This document shows, piece after piece, positions 21,302 to 29,655 of a stretch of 64,000 nt of DNA (position 1 is the first letter of the stretch; each line of letters starts with the position of its first letter). The position numbers and the translations under genes are program-made. Origin of the DNA: CADEEN01 sp963816315 (lineage in GTDB: Bacteria > Pseudomonadota > Gammaproteobacteria > Burkholderiales > Burkholderiaceae_C); NCBI GenBank assembly GCA_963816315.1, contig CAWFJZ010000048.1, positions 186,001 to 250,000 of the forward strand. Reading direction: 5' to 3'. The notes below the pieces were generated by a model. It saw only the letters and a list, made by a program, of their open reading frames with translations, made no database searches and was not told the DNA's origin.

Positions 21302-22141
21302 TCAGCCGAATGCGCGCCACGCCATGTAGGCGGCCACGGCGTACAGCAGCAGCGCGAACAGACGGCGAAAGGCCTGCACGTTCATCGCGTGCGCGGCGCG
21401 AGCACCGAGCGGCGCCATCGTCACGCTGGCCGCGGCGACGATCGCCAGCGCGGGCAGGTAGAGGTAGCCGAACGCGCCGGGAATCGACGGCGGCAGCGAC
21501 CAGCCGCCGATCACGTAGCCGAGCGTGCTGGCCAGCGCGATCGGAAAGCCCAGCGCCGCTGCGGTGCCGACAGCGCTGTGCAGCGCCACGTTGCACCAGG
21601 TCATGAACGGCACCGTCATGAAGGCGCCGCCGGCGCCGACGAGCCCCGACAGCAAGCCGATGCCGCCGCCGACCGCCGCCTGGCCCCAGGGTGGCGGCAG
21701 CACGCGCGCCGGTTTCGGCTTGCGATTGACGAGCATCTGAGTCGCCGAATAGCCGACGAACAGCGCGAAGATCATGCCGAGCGCCGGGCCCTTGACGAGC
21801 GCGAACACGCCGGCGCCGGCGATCAGCCCGCCGACGAGGATGCCGGGCGACATCGCGCGCACGATGTCCCAGCGCACGGCCCCGCGCTGGTGGTGCGCGC
21901 GCACGCTGGCCAGCGAGGTGAAGACGATGGTGGCCATCGCGGTGGCGATCGCCATCTTGATCGACAGCTCGCCGGCGACGCCGTGCTGCGCCAGCATCGC
22001 CGTCAGGAACGGCACCTGGATCATGCCGCCACCGATGCCGAGCAAGCCGGCCAGGAAGCCGGTGATGGTGCCCATCAGCACCAGCTCGACGAAGAACAAT
22101 GGATCGATGGTCAGCCCAACAGCTTCGTCACCGCGCGCCAT
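21302..22141 (-). CDS. TauE/SafE-family membrane transporter
   Basis: About 270 residues with roughly eight hydrophobic segments and the duplicated family signature: GFLAGLLGIGGGMIQVPFL near the N-terminus and GLLSGLVGAGGAFMTVPFM in the second half. TauE/SafE proteins export sulfite, sulfoacetate or related organosulfur anions; the substrate here is unknown. ATG 22141 overlaps the end of the EVE gene by 31 bp, so a later non-ATG start (for example near 22110) is also possible. The two genes probably share a transcript. Confidence 0.85.
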   Translation of the reverse strand: MARGDEAVGLTIDPLFFVELVLMGTITGFLAGLLGIGGGMIQVPFLTAMLAQHGVAGELSIKMAIATAMATIVFTSLASVRAHHQRGAVRWDIVRAMSPGILVGGLIAGAGVFALVKGPALGMIFALFVGYSATQMLVNRKPKPARVLPPPWGQAAVGGGIGLLSGLVGAGGAFMTVPFMTWCNVALHSAVGTAAALGFPIALASTLGYVIGGWSLPPSIPGAFGYLYLPALAIVAAASVTMAPLGARAAHAMNVQAFRRLFALLLYAVAAYMAWRAFG

Positions 22142-22569
22142 TCGGCCGCGCTCACCGGCGTGATCGACAGACGGTTGCCGCGTTGCAGCGTGCGCATGGC
22201 CGCCAAGGCGGGTGTGGCACGCATCTCGTCGATCGAGAGCAGGCGCGTCTTCTTGACGAGCTTGACATCGACGTTCATCCAGCGCGGCTCCTCGCGCGTG
22301 GACTTGGCGTCGAAGTACTTGCTCTTCTTGTCGAACTGCGTCGCATCGGGGTACGCATTCGACGCGACTTCAGCGATGCCGACGATGCCCGGCTCGGGGC
22401 ACGACGAGTGATAGAACAGCACGCCGTCGCCGCACCTCATCTCGTCGCGCATGAAGTTGCGCGCTTGGTAGTTGCGCACGCCGTACCAGGACACGGTCTG
22501 CTTGGGCATGGCGGCGAGGTCATCGACCGAAACGTCCGCAGGCTCGCTCTTCATCAGCCAGTAGGCCAT
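22111..22569 (-). CDS. EVE-domain protein
   Basis: A 152-residue single-domain EVE protein of the PUA-like fold, the type that recognises modified bases in nucleic acids. It has MAYWLMKSEPADVSVDDLA at the start, WYGVRNYQARNFMRDEM, GDGVLFYHSS and EPRWMNVDVKLVKK. The start at 22569 is the Met that begins the conserved domain; an upstream in-frame Met lies in the 6S RNA region and is unlikely. It is the gene directly downstream of ssrS, a usual arrangement in Burkholderiales. Confidence 0.92.
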   Translation of the reverse strand: MAYWLMKSEPADVSVDDLAAMPKQTVSWYGVRNYQARNFMRDEMRCGDGVLFYHSSCPEPGIVGIAEVASNAYPDATQFDKKSKYFDAKSTREEPRWMNVDVKLVKKTRLLSIDEMRATPALAAMRTLQRGNRLSITPVSAAEWRAVTKLLG

Positions 22570-22602
22570 CGTTGTTCTCGTGAGCAAGGGGCAACAAGAA
22601 GG

Positions 22603-22782
22603 TGTCCACTGCATCCCGCGGGCCGCATTCCTGAACCCAGGTGAAGTTCAGGTGGGCGAGGTCAGCAGGGCTTCGGGTTCATCTGACGCGAGACGATCAC
22701 ACCCACCCTGCGATGTTCCAAGCCCTAGCTCTAAGAGCATCGGTTCAAGGAAATAAAAACCCGCGCGAACGCAGTGGACGGT
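22603..22782 (-). ncRNA. ssrS: 6S RNA
   Basis: A roughly 180-nt segment between zapA and the EVE gene, the usual place and size for 6S RNA in betaproteobacteria. On the minus strand the 5' end GTCCACTGC (22779-22771) pairs perfectly with the 3' end GCAGTGGAC (22612-22604) as a closing stem. Near the 3' side a hairpin CACCTGAACTTCACCTGGGT and then TTCAGGAATGCGG resembles the 3' stem of E. coli 6S (ACCTTGAACCAAGGGTTCAAG). 6S RNA binds sigma-70 RNA polymerase in stationary phase. Ends are approximate; I did not fold it computationally. Confidence 0.8.
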
Positions 22783-22794
22783 TTGACTCTAGCA

Positions 22795-23121
22795 CTACAA
22801 GAGAAGTCCGTCGCTGCCCATTGCGCTGTCGATGCGCGCAATCATTGTGTCGATCTGCACATCATCGGCGGCGTTGCGAGGCGCTGCCGGCGCGACGGAC
22901 TTTGCGGGGGGTGATCCGGCCGGCCGATCCGCCAACTGATAGGCCAGATTCAACGCCGCCAGCACCGCCATGCGTTCGCGCGCCTTGACTTTCCCGGCAT
23001 CGCGGATGGCGCTCATTTCGTTGTCCACCAGTGCCACGGCGGACAGCAGCGACGCTTCGCCGCCTTCGGGGCACGACAGGATGTAGCTCTGACCGAGGAT
23101 CGTCACTTCCATCTGCTTCAT
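22795..23121 (-). CDS. zapA: Cell division protein ZapA
   Basis: A 108-residue FtsZ-ring-associated protein. MEVTILGQSYILSCPEGGE is the typical N-terminal strand region, followed by a long helix (LLSAVALVDNEMSAIRDAGK, then RMAVLAALNLAYQLA) that forms the coiled-coil tetramer. The C-terminal tail is longer than in E. coli and rich in Ala and Pro. ATG 23121 overlaps the stop of the zapB-like gene (ATGA). 6S RNA follows within 15 bp of the stop, so ssrS may be processed from a longer transcript. Confidence 0.92.
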   Translation of the reverse strand: MKQMEVTILGQSYILSCPEGGEASLLSAVALVDNEMSAIRDAGKVKARERMAVLAALNLAYQLADRPAGSPPAKSVAPAAPRNAADDVQIDTMIARIDSAMGSDGLLL

Positions 23122-23327
23122 GATTCTTCCTTGCCGTCGGTGGCAGGCAGGCGCTCGAGCAGCGTGTCGATGCGCGTGCGCGCCGCGGCGAGGCGTGACT
23201 TCAAACTGTCGCGCTCGCCGGACAGCGATGCGACTTGTTCGAGCAGCAGCTTGTTGGTGCGCTCCAACTCCGAGTGCCGCAACAGCAGGCGGTCGATGCG
23301 CGTGGCGAGGTCTTGCAGCGTGGCCAT
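23118..23327 (-). CDS. ZapB-like coiled-coil protein (TIGR02449/DUF904 type)
   Basis: About 69 residues, almost entirely coiled coil: MATLQDLATRIDRLLLRHSE, NKLLLEQVASLSGERDSLKS, ARTRIDTLLERLPA. It matches the short protein usually found before zapA and thought to act with it in cell division. I chose the Met at 23327 because the preceding residues (a Cys/Ile-rich stretch) do not fit the family. The stop overlaps the zapA ATG. Confidence 0.83.
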   Translation of the reverse strand: MATLQDLATRIDRLLLRHSELERTNKLLLEQVASLSGERDSLKSRLAAARTRIDTLLERLPATDGKEES

Positions 23328-23385
23328 GTCGATGGACTTGCAGATGGTGCACGTGATGATACGTCGCGCTGCTACCATCCGACCC

Positions 23386-23602
23386 GTTGGTGCCTGGGCC
23401 GTCGATCTCGGTGGCCTGGGGTAAACGGGAATCGGGAAGCGGCGCTGCCACGCAGCAACGCCAACCCGAGCTGCCCCCGCAACGGTAAGCGCACGGAGGT
23501 CTCACCGCCTCCTGCTCGTGTTCACCGGCCACTGGAGCAAAGCAGTCGCTCTGGGAAGGCCACACGGGTTGTCTGCGCCAGCCCGGATACCGGCCAGCAG
23601 GG
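23386..23602 (+). promoter_or_regulatory. Cobalamin (adenosylcobalamin) riboswitch
   Basis: A complete B12 riboswitch in the btuB leader. In order it has GGTGCC near 23389, AAACGGGAATCGGGAAG, the highly conserved CCCCCGCAACGGTAAGC (23474-23490), the B12 box GCCACTGG near 23528, GGGAAGGC and AGCCCGGATACCGGCC at the 3' end. The btuB ATG follows about 85 bp later. With bound cobalamin it should shut down btuB, and probably btuCD expression. Confidence 0.96.
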
Positions 23603-23687
23603 GGCGTGGTTGCGCAAGCAACCGCGCCAAAACGTGTGCGCTGGCGGGGAAGCCGGGCGCGCACCTCGACCGGACCGTTCAACACCC

Positions 23688-25511
23688 ATGTTCTCCCGCA
23701 ACCTTGGCGCTCTTGCAGCGCTGCTGTGCATTGCCTCTGTCGTACACGCACAAACAAACACCGCCACCGACACCTCACGCATCGTCATCACCGCGGCGCG
23801 TGCCGAGCAGGCGCTGCCCGATGCGCTGCCGTCCACGCGCGTCATCACACGCACTGAGATCGAGGCCGCGCAGGCCAGCGACCTGCCCGGCCTGCTGCGC
23901 ATGCTGACGTCGATCAACGTCGCCCAGACCGGACCGCTCGGTTCGCAAACGTCGCTCTTCCTGCGCGGCGCCGATTCGCGCCAGACCCTCGTGTTGGTCG
24001 ATGGCGTGCCGCTGCTGCGCGCCGATTTCGGCACCGCGTCGTGGCAGCATCTGCCGCTCGAGCAGATCGAGCGCATCGAGATCGTGCGCGGCAACCTGTC
24101 GTCGCTCTACGGCGCGCAGGCCGTCGGCGGTGTGGTGCAGATCGTCACGCGCCGCGCCGACGTGCCGCAGGCCAGCGTTGCGCTCGGCACGCAAGGCACG
24201 CAGCAGGCGTCCGCAGCGGGCGGCGCCAAGTTTGGCAACGGCACGCGCCTGTCGGCGTCGCTGTCGGCCAAGCGCACCGACGGCTACTCGGCGCGCGACG
24301 CGAGTGTCGATGCGGGCGCGAATGCCGACCGCGATGCGGCGCGCCAGGTCGGCGGCAGCGCGCGCTTGGAGCAACGCTGGGCCGAAGGCCACGCCAGCGA
24401 GATCAACCTGCTCGCCGACCGCACGCGCAGCGAGTACGACGGCTTCACGGCAGGCCTCGATGATGTGCTCTCCACGCGCATCGAAGCCGCGGGCTTCAAG
24501 AGCAAGCACGCGATCGGCGCGCACACCACGGCGACGATCGAACTCGGCCAGACGCGCGAGCACTTCGATGACCCGACCGGCTTTGCGCCCGTCGGCGACA
24601 ACCGCGTGCGCATCGCCGGCGTGCAGTTCGGCCACGCCGTGAATCCTCAGCACGACTTGCAGTTCGGCATCGAGACGCGCCGCGAGCGCTTCGGCGACAG
24701 CACGACACCTGCGCGCACGCGCAGCACCGACAGCGTGCGTGCTGCCTGGCTCGGCCGCCCGTTTGCCGGCTGGCAGACGCAAGCCGCGCTGCGCAGCGAC
24801 GACAGCAGCGACTTCGGCCGCGCCACCACGGGCCTCGTCGCCGCGGCGTGGCAATGGACGCCGGCGCTGAAGTTCAGCGCGCAATGGGCCAGCGGTTTTT
24901 CGGCGCCGTCGTTCCTCGACCAGCAGTTCGCTGAACCCGGGACGACGCTCAGGCCCGAGCGCTCGAAGCAGGCCGAGGTGGCGCTGCAATGGTCCGAAGG
25001 CGCGGCGTTGTTGCGCGCCGGCCTGTTCGCACAGCGCCAGCGCGACCGCATCGCCTTCGACCCGGTGACCTTCGAGACGCAGAACATCGCGCGGGCGAAG
25101 AACCGCGGCCTGGAGTTGATGGCGCAGTGGCCGGTGCCGTTCGACGCCGACGGCGTGCTCGGCGCCGACCTGACGCTGCAGGACCCGCGCGACGCCAGCA
25201 CCGACCGGCCGCTGAAGCGCCGCGCCAAACAATCGCTGGCGCTGAACTACAGCACACGCGTCGTCGGCTGGCAGCTCGTCACTGCGCTGCGCCACACCGG
25301 CAAGCGCCTGGACACCGACCCGCTGACGTTTGCCGATGCCGACAACCCGTCGCGCACGACGTTCAACGTCAGTGCCTCGCGCGCGCTGACGCCGCAGTGG
25401 CGCGTCGGCGTGAAGCTCGACAACGCCTTCGGCGAGAAGCGGCCCGAAGTGCTCGGCTACACCGCACCGCCGCGCGCCGTGCTGGTGTCGCTGCAAGGCA
25501 CGATGCGCTGA
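23688..25511 (+). CDS. btuB: TonB-dependent vitamin B12 outer-membrane receptor
   Basis: A 607-residue outer-membrane receptor. A signal peptide (LGALAALLCIASVVHA) is followed by a likely TonB box in TSRIVITAARAEQALPD, a plug domain (SLFLRGADSRQTLVLVDGVP; IERIEIVRGNLSSLYGAQAV) and a beta-barrel ending in aromatic-poor VLVSLQGTMR. Its length matches BtuB. The leader holds a cobalamin riboswitch, which makes B12 or related corrinoids the substrate with good confidence. It is followed by btuC 7 bp later. Confidence 0.95.
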   Translation: MFSRNLGALAALLCIASVVHAQTNTATDTSRIVITAARAEQALPDALPSTRVITRTEIEAAQASDLPGLLRMLTSINVAQTGPLGSQTSLFLRGADSRQTLVLVDGVPLLRADFGTASWQHLPLEQIERIEIVRGNLSSLYGAQAVGGVVQIVTRRADVPQASVALGTQGTQQASAAGGAKFGNGTRLSASLSAKRTDGYSARDASVDAGANADRDAARQVGGSARLEQRWAEGHASEINLLADRTRSEYDGFTAGLDDVLSTRIEAAGFKSKHAIGAHTTATIELGQTREHFDDPTGFAPVGDNRVRIAGVQFGHAVNPQHDLQFGIETRRERFGDSTTPARTRSTDSVRAAWLGRPFAGWQTQAALRSDDSSDFGRATTGLVAAAWQWTPALKFSAQWASGFSAPSFLDQQFAEPGTTLRPERSKQAEVALQWSEGAALLRAGLFAQRQRDRIAFDPVTFETQNIARAKNRGLELMAQWPVPFDADGVLGADLTLQDPRDASTDRPLKRRAKQSLALNYSTRVVGWQLVTALRHTGKRLDTDPLTFADADNPSRTTFNVSASRALTPQWRVGVKLDNAFGEKRPEVLGYTAPPRAVLVSLQGTMR

Positions 25512-25518
25512 GGCCGCG

Positions 25519-26454
25519 ATGCCGCTGTCCGCCGCTCGCCTCGCCGCCCTGGCGCTCGGCCTGGCGCTGGCCACGCTGGCCGTGCTCGCGGCGGCGTTGG
25601 CGCTAGGCAGCACCGGCTTCGACCTCGAGATGATCCGCACGCTGCGCGCGCCGCGCGTCGCCGCCGCCGCCGGCGTCGGCGCGCTGCTCGCGTTGTCGGG
25701 GCTGGCGATGCAGTCGCTGCTGCGCAACCCACTGGCCGATCCGTATGTGCTCGGCACCTCGGGCGGCGCCGCGGTGGGCGCGCTGCTCGCGTTGATGCTC
25801 GGCATGGCAATGACGATCGGCGCGGCGGCCGGCGCGCTCGCCGCCGGCGCGTTGCTGCTGTGGCTGGCGCGGCGCGCCCTCGCCACCACCGACGACGCCT
25901 CGCCGCGCCTGATCCTCGCCGGTGCGATGCTCGCGGCGTTATTCGGCGCGATGGCCTCGCTGTTGCTCGCGCTGACGCCCGATCAGCGTTTGCGCGGCGC
26001 GATCTTCTGGCTCGTCGGCGATCTGTCGGGCGCCGACGACGCGGGCGTGAGCCTTCTTGCCGCGATCGCTTTCATGTCCTGGTTCGTCTGGCGCGAGCGC
26101 GCGCTCGACCGCCTGCTGCTCGGCAGCGTCGCCGCGCACCTGCTCGGCGAGCCGGTCAAGCGCCTGCGCTTCGAGCTGCTGCTCGGCGCTTCGCTCGCCG
26201 CCGCGCTGGCCGTCGCCAGCGCCGGCGCGATCGGCTTCGTCGGTCTTGTCGTGCCGCATGCGTTGCGCCTGGCCGGCGTGCAGCGCACGCGCGACCTGGC
26301 GCTGCTGACGCCGTTCGGCGGCGCAGCACTTGTCGTTGCCGCCGACTTGCTGGCGCGCACCGTCGCCTCGCCGATCGAGCTGCCGGTCGGTGCGGTGATG
26401 GCGCTCATCGGCGCGCCGGTGTTCGTGTGGTTCCTGGCGCGGGGCGGGCGCTGA
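25519..26454 (+). CDS. btuC: B12 ABC transporter permease (FecCD family)
   Basis: A 311-residue inner-membrane permease with about ten hydrophobic helices. It contains RAPRVAAAAGVGALLALSG, NPLADPYVLGTSGGAAVGA (a family hallmark) and AIGFVGLVVPHALRLAGV, which contains the cytoplasmic coupling region contacting the ATPase. It is slightly shorter than E. coli BtuC. It lies in the btuB-btuC-btuD operon under the riboswitch. The frame is clean. Confidence 0.93.
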   Translation: MPLSAARLAALALGLALATLAVLAAALALGSTGFDLEMIRTLRAPRVAAAAGVGALLALSGLAMQSLLRNPLADPYVLGTSGGAAVGALLALMLGMAMTIGAAAGALAAGALLLWLARRALATTDDASPRLILAGAMLAALFGAMASLLLALTPDQRLRGAIFWLVGDLSGADDAGVSLLAAIAFMSWFVWRERALDRLLLGSVAAHLLGEPVKRLRFELLLGASLAAALAVASAGAIGFVGLVVPHALRLAGVQRTRDLALLTPFGGAALVVAADLLARTVASPIELPVGAVMALIGAPVFVWFLARGGR

Positions 26455-26456
26455 TC

Positions 26457-27191
26457 GTGGACGCGCCATTGCTCGAAACCCGCGCACTCACGCTCGCCGC
26501 CGCCGGCCGCGACCTCGTGCGCGACTTGAACTGGCCGATCGAGCCCGGCCAACGCTGGTGCGTCATCGGCCGCAACGCCGCTGGGAAAAGCTCGCTGCTG
26601 CGCGCGCTCGCCGGCGTTGGCGACGTCGGCATTGCTCAACGCGGCGACGTGCAGTGGCAAGGCCGGCAGCAGCGCAACTGGGCTGCGATCGACGCCGCTG
26701 CGCTGCGCGCCTTCATGCCGCAGCAGGCGGTCGATCGTTTCCCGATCACCGTTGCGCGATTGCTCGAACTCAGCGTCGTGCGACCGCGCCACGACGCGCG
26801 TGCGGTACTCGCTGCCCTCGACCTCGACGCTCTGGCCAATCGCCCGGTGCTCGAACTCTCTGGCGGCGAACGCCAGCGCGTTGCCTTGGCGCAATGCGTG
26901 CTGCAAGGCGCACCGCTGCTGTTGCTCGACGAGCCGGTGGCGTTTCAGGATCCGGCGCATCAGTCGCTGGTGGCGCGATGGTTGTCGTCGTCACTGCCGA
27001 GTGATCAGGCGCTGGTGATCTCCGCGCACGACGTCAACTGGATCGCGCGCGTGGCCACGCATGTGCTGGCGCTGCTGCCGGGCGGCGGCTGCGAGCAAGG
27101 CGAAGCGAAAGCCATGCTCGGCGCGGCGCTGCTGGAGCATGTGTACGGCTGCGGCTGGCGTGAGGTCGGGGGGCTGTGGGTGGCAGGGTAG
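26457..27191 (+). CDS. btuD: B12 ABC transporter ATPase
   Basis: A 244-residue ABC ATPase: Walker A GRNAAGKSS, Q-loop in FMPQQAVDRFP, signature LSGGERQRVALAQ, Walker B LLLLDEP and switch His in ISAHDVNW. The start is GTG 26457, 2 bp after the btuC stop; there is no nearby ATG in frame. It powers cobalamin import with BtuC and the binding protein BtuF encoded at 29656. Its stop meets the stop of a LysR remnant on the other strand. Confidence 0.93.
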   Translation: MDAPLLETRALTLAAAGRDLVRDLNWPIEPGQRWCVIGRNAAGKSSLLRALAGVGDVGIAQRGDVQWQGRQQRNWAAIDAAALRAFMPQQAVDRFPITVARLLELSVVRPRHDARAVLAALDLDALANRPVLELSGGERQRVALAQCVLQGAPLLLLDEPVAFQDPAHQSLVARWLSSSLPSDQALVISAHDVNWIARVATHVLALLPGGGCEQGEAKAMLGAALLEHVYGCGWREVGGLWVAG

Positions 27192-27412
27192 TCACTTCGC
27201 CGCCCGCTTCAGCACCTCCTGCAACGCCAGCAGCGCTCGCGAAGGTTCGCGCGTGCGCCAGATCAACGGCGTGACGATCTGCGCGTGTTGCCGCGGCAGG
27301 CGCTGGCGCCGCACCTGCGCCAGCGGCAGCGTGTCGAGCACCGACTCGGGCATCAGCGCGATGCCCGTGCCCGAGCTGACGCAGGTGACGATCGCGTGGT
27401 ACGAACTCAGAT
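27192..27412 (-). pseudogene. LysR-family regulator remnant (C-terminal third)
   Basis: The minus strand reads LSSYHAIVTCVSSGTGIALM and then PESVLDTLPLAQVRR, the end of the LysR effector-binding domain, and stops at 27192. The helix-turn-helix part is absent: at about 27412 the sequence passes directly into a plus-strand MFS gene. Such LysR genes are commonly divergent from an MFS gene of the YbfB type, so a deletion probably removed the LysR 5' part, the intergenic region and the MFS 5' part. Confidence 0.72.
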
Positions 27413-27880
27413 GTTGTCGCTCGGCGCAACCAGCGCCGTGGTCGCCGCGATCGTGTGGGTCGCGCTGCGCGCCGACCGCGCGCCGTTGCCGGCGGCGGGC
27501 CAGCGCGCTGCACGGCTGAACGCAAGCGAGTGGCGCCTCGTCGTCTGCTACGCAGGCTTCGGCTTCGGCTACATCATGCCGGCGACGTTCCTGCCGGCGA
27601 TGGCGCGCGAGGCGATCGCGTCACGATGGCCGGCATGCAGGAGGCGCGGCGTCTGGCCGGCATTGCCGCGCCGCGCTTGATGGCGGCGATGACGGCGGGC
27701 TTTGCGCTGGGCCAACTCGCCGGCCCGCTCGTCGTCGCCTGCGCGGCGTCGTACGGATCTGCTGGCATCGCCGCGCCGAGCGTGCTGGCTGCGTTGTTGC
27801 TGTTGCTGGGCGCTGCGTCGTTGTGGCGGCCACCTGAATTTCAACCGCCCGTGCTCGAACACGAAAGGAGTCGAGGATGA
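27413..27880 (+). pseudogene. MFS transporter remnant (YbfB/YjiJ family)
   Basis: It reads LGATSAVVAAIVWVALRADR, then VCYAGFGFGYIMPATFLPAM, a hallmark of the YbfB/YjiJ family, and then jumps near 27625 in a different frame to MAGMQEARRLAGIAAPRLM and FALGQLAGPLVVA, the C-terminal helices. Compared with the family's roughly 400 residues, the N-terminal half is missing, and probably 100 or more residues between the two pieces. It ends at 27880 overlapping the next ATG. Confidence 0.7.
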
Positions 27881-28161
27881 ACACTGCCGCCGATCGCATG
27901 CCGCCGATCCCGCGCGAACGCCTGAGCGATGCGCAACGCGCTGCCGCCGCAGCCCTTCGAGTGGTTCACGCATGTGCCGCTCGCGCTCGCGGCCGGAACG
28001 TCGCCGCAGACGATCGACGCGTTGCGCGAAGGGCGCCGGCCGGTGTCGATGAGCGCGCAAGAGGCGCTGGTGCACGACTTCGTCACCGCGCTGTGGCCTG
28101 CACGCCGGCCGACAGCGTCGAAGGCGTGGCACCGCTGCCGCTTTTGTCGAGGCCATCATGA
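27877..28161 (+). pseudogene. Carboxymuconolactone decarboxylase-like gene with internal deletions
   Basis: The N-terminus MNTAADRMPPIPRERLSDAQ joins at about 27947, in another frame, to QPFEWFTHVPLALAAGTSPQ, then IDALREGRRPVSMSAQEALV, and then at about 28100 to a C-terminal SVEGVAPLPLLSRPS. The pieces resemble a carboxymuconolactone decarboxylase-family protein of about 190 residues, with the beginning, middle and end present but stretches lost between them. Not functional as read. Confidence 0.6.
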
Positions 28162-28311
28162 GCGGCATCGGCTTCGCGGTGGCGCGCACTTTTCTCGACG
28201 CCGGATCGTCTGGTGGCTGCCGCGCAGCAGCGCCTTGGCCGATGACCTCGAGCGCTCCCACGTCGAAGGCCGACACTCGCAACTCGCAGTCGCGAGAGGT
28301 TGCCGATGCCG
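28158..28311 (+). pseudogene. Short-chain dehydrogenase fragment
   Basis: SGIGFAVARTFLDAG is the glycine-rich NAD(P)-binding helix of a short-chain dehydrogenase (normally GGSSGIGxAxAxxFxxAGA). Short possible pieces of the same gene follow (DRLVAAAQQRL in another frame, and SREVADAV). The catalytic YxxxK region is absent. The ATG overlaps the preceding remnant's stop. Confidence 0.5.
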
Positions 28312-29073
28312 TCATGGTTGAGGCCTCTTTGCTTCAGGTTGGATGTCGTGGGTGGGACCGCGCGCAGCCTGCGAAAGCGCCGGCGCCTGACCCAGTTGCG
28401 AAAGCAGATCAGTCTGCCCACGCGGCGTCAGCTCGACCACACGATCAGCGCCGCGACGCAGCCATCCTCGATCGACGAAGTGGGCCAGGATGGCGTCGGC
28501 CAGCGAGCCCGCCAGGTGGTCATGGCGTTCGGACCAGTCCAGGCAGGCGTAGGCGAAGCGCCGACCGGGCTTGGGTTCGGGGACGTTCATGCCGATGGCA
28601 GTGAGCCAGGACCGTCCTTCGGCGGTGAGTTCGAAGCCCTGCGCGCAGGCCGAGAGCCGCCGTTCGTGCAGCATCGAATCGAACAACGCCACGCCCAGGC
28701 GCCCAGCGAGGTGGCCGTAGCAGCAGCGCGCGGCGCGCAAGCGCTGGCGGCCCGGTTGCGACCAGCCGCGCTCGTCGTCGCCCGGCTCGGCCACCAGCGC
28801 CAGCGCTTCGAGCAGGTGAGCGATCTCGGGGCTCGCCAGGCGGAAGTAACGATGGCGGCCGCGCGGCTCGGCGACGACGAAGGCGGCATCGAGCAGTTTG
28901 GCCAGGTGCTGGCTCGCCGTGGCCGGCGTCACTGACGCCGTCTGGGCGAGCTCGCCCGCGGTGGCCCATTCGCCGGACAGCAGCCGCGACAGCATGCGCG
29001 AGCGCGCGGGATCCGCCACCATCGCCGCGACGCGCGCGATGCGTGGCTCGTGCGTGGGTTGGGCCTGGCTCAT
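28312..29073 (-). CDS. ArsR-type winged-helix transcriptional regulator
   Basis: A 253-residue protein. Residues 10-90 form an ArsR-like winged helix (VADPARSRMLSRLLSGEWAT, ASVTPATASQHLAKLLDAAF, RGRHRYFRLAS). The C-terminal 150 residues (CCYGHLAGRLGVALFDSMLH, GRRFAYACLDWSERHDHLAG) match a family of extended ArsR regulators without a known ligand. It is complete, in one frame, and starts 4 bp inside the stop of an ABM-monooxygenase remnant. It is one of the few intact genes in the decayed stretch and may have controlled it. Confidence 0.85.
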   Translation of the reverse strand: MSQAQPTHEPRIARVAAMVADPARSRMLSRLLSGEWATAGELAQTASVTPATASQHLAKLLDAAFVVAEPRGRHRYFRLASPEIAHLLEALALVAEPGDDERGWSQPGRQRLRAARCCYGHLAGRLGVALFDSMLHERRLSACAQGFELTAEGRSWLTAIGMNVPEPKPGRRFAYACLDWSERHDHLAGSLADAILAHFVDRGWLRRGADRVVELTPRGQTDLLSQLGQAPALSQAARGPTHDIQPEAKRPQP

Positions 29074-29212
29074 AGCAAGGCCAGACGCGAGTCTTGCGGC
29101 GCTTGCACGCGCTCATCCAAACCGTAGTCGCGCATCACGCTGGCCACGCGCAAGCGAAGTAGCGCCGCTCATGCCCCGCGTTCGGCTGCAGCTCGAAGAT
29201 GACGGCGATCAT
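29070..29212 (-). pseudogene. Antibiotic-biosynthesis-monooxygenase (ABM) domain remnant
   Basis: The start reads MIAVIFELQPNAGHERRYF, and the end, in another frame, reads LRVASVMRDYGLDERVQAPQ and then DSRLALL. These are the two ends of an ABM-fold protein of about 105 residues, with roughly 60 central residues missing at a junction near 29155. Both the start and the stop (ATGA overlap with the ArsR gene) are preserved, so this is an internal deletion. Confidence 0.65.
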
Positions 29213-29224
29213 GTCGTTGCTCCT

Positions 29225-29536
29225 TCAGGTGCCTGGCACCTGCGCGAGGAACGTGCGTTCCTCGCGCAGGATGAAGCGCTCGCGCTGCGCCCATTCGAAG
29301 TTGGCGCGGCCCTCCGGGTCGGCCTTGAGCGCGGCACGGTAGGTTTCGTAGGCGGCCAGGCTGTCGAACGCGATCAGACCCCAGGCGATGTCGTTCGTGC
29401 CTTCATGCGGCAGGAAGTAGCCCAGGAGCCGGCCGCCGCAACGCGGAATGATGCGCCCCCAGTTCTCGGCGTAGCGCCGGAAGGCGTCACGCTGAAAGGG
29501 GTCGATCTGGTAGCGGATGAAGCAGGTGATGTCCAT
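29225..29536 (-). CDS. NIPSNAP-family protein
   Basis: A 103-residue dimeric alpha/beta-barrel protein of the NIPSNAP family. It has MDITCFIRYQIDPFQRDAFR, YAENWGRIIPRCGGRLLGYF, GLIAFDSLAAYETYRAAL and FILREERTFLAQ. The function of bacterial members is poorly known. It is intact, in contrast to its neighbours, and is separated from btuF by about 120 bp. Confidence 0.85.
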   Translation of the reverse strand: MDITCFIRYQIDPFQRDAFRRYAENWGRIIPRCGGRLLGYFLPHEGTNDIAWGLIAFDSLAAYETYRAALKADPEGRANFEWAQRERFILREERTFLAQVPGT

Positions 29537-29655
29537 GCGTTGCAGTGTGCCGGCTTGCGAGGCGGCGACGTTTCGTCGCGTGCCGAAGCGATTGAAGACT
29601 CCGCTCGGACATGATTTGCGGGGCCCGCGTGGCAGCGCGCGCCCGCACTGAAGAG

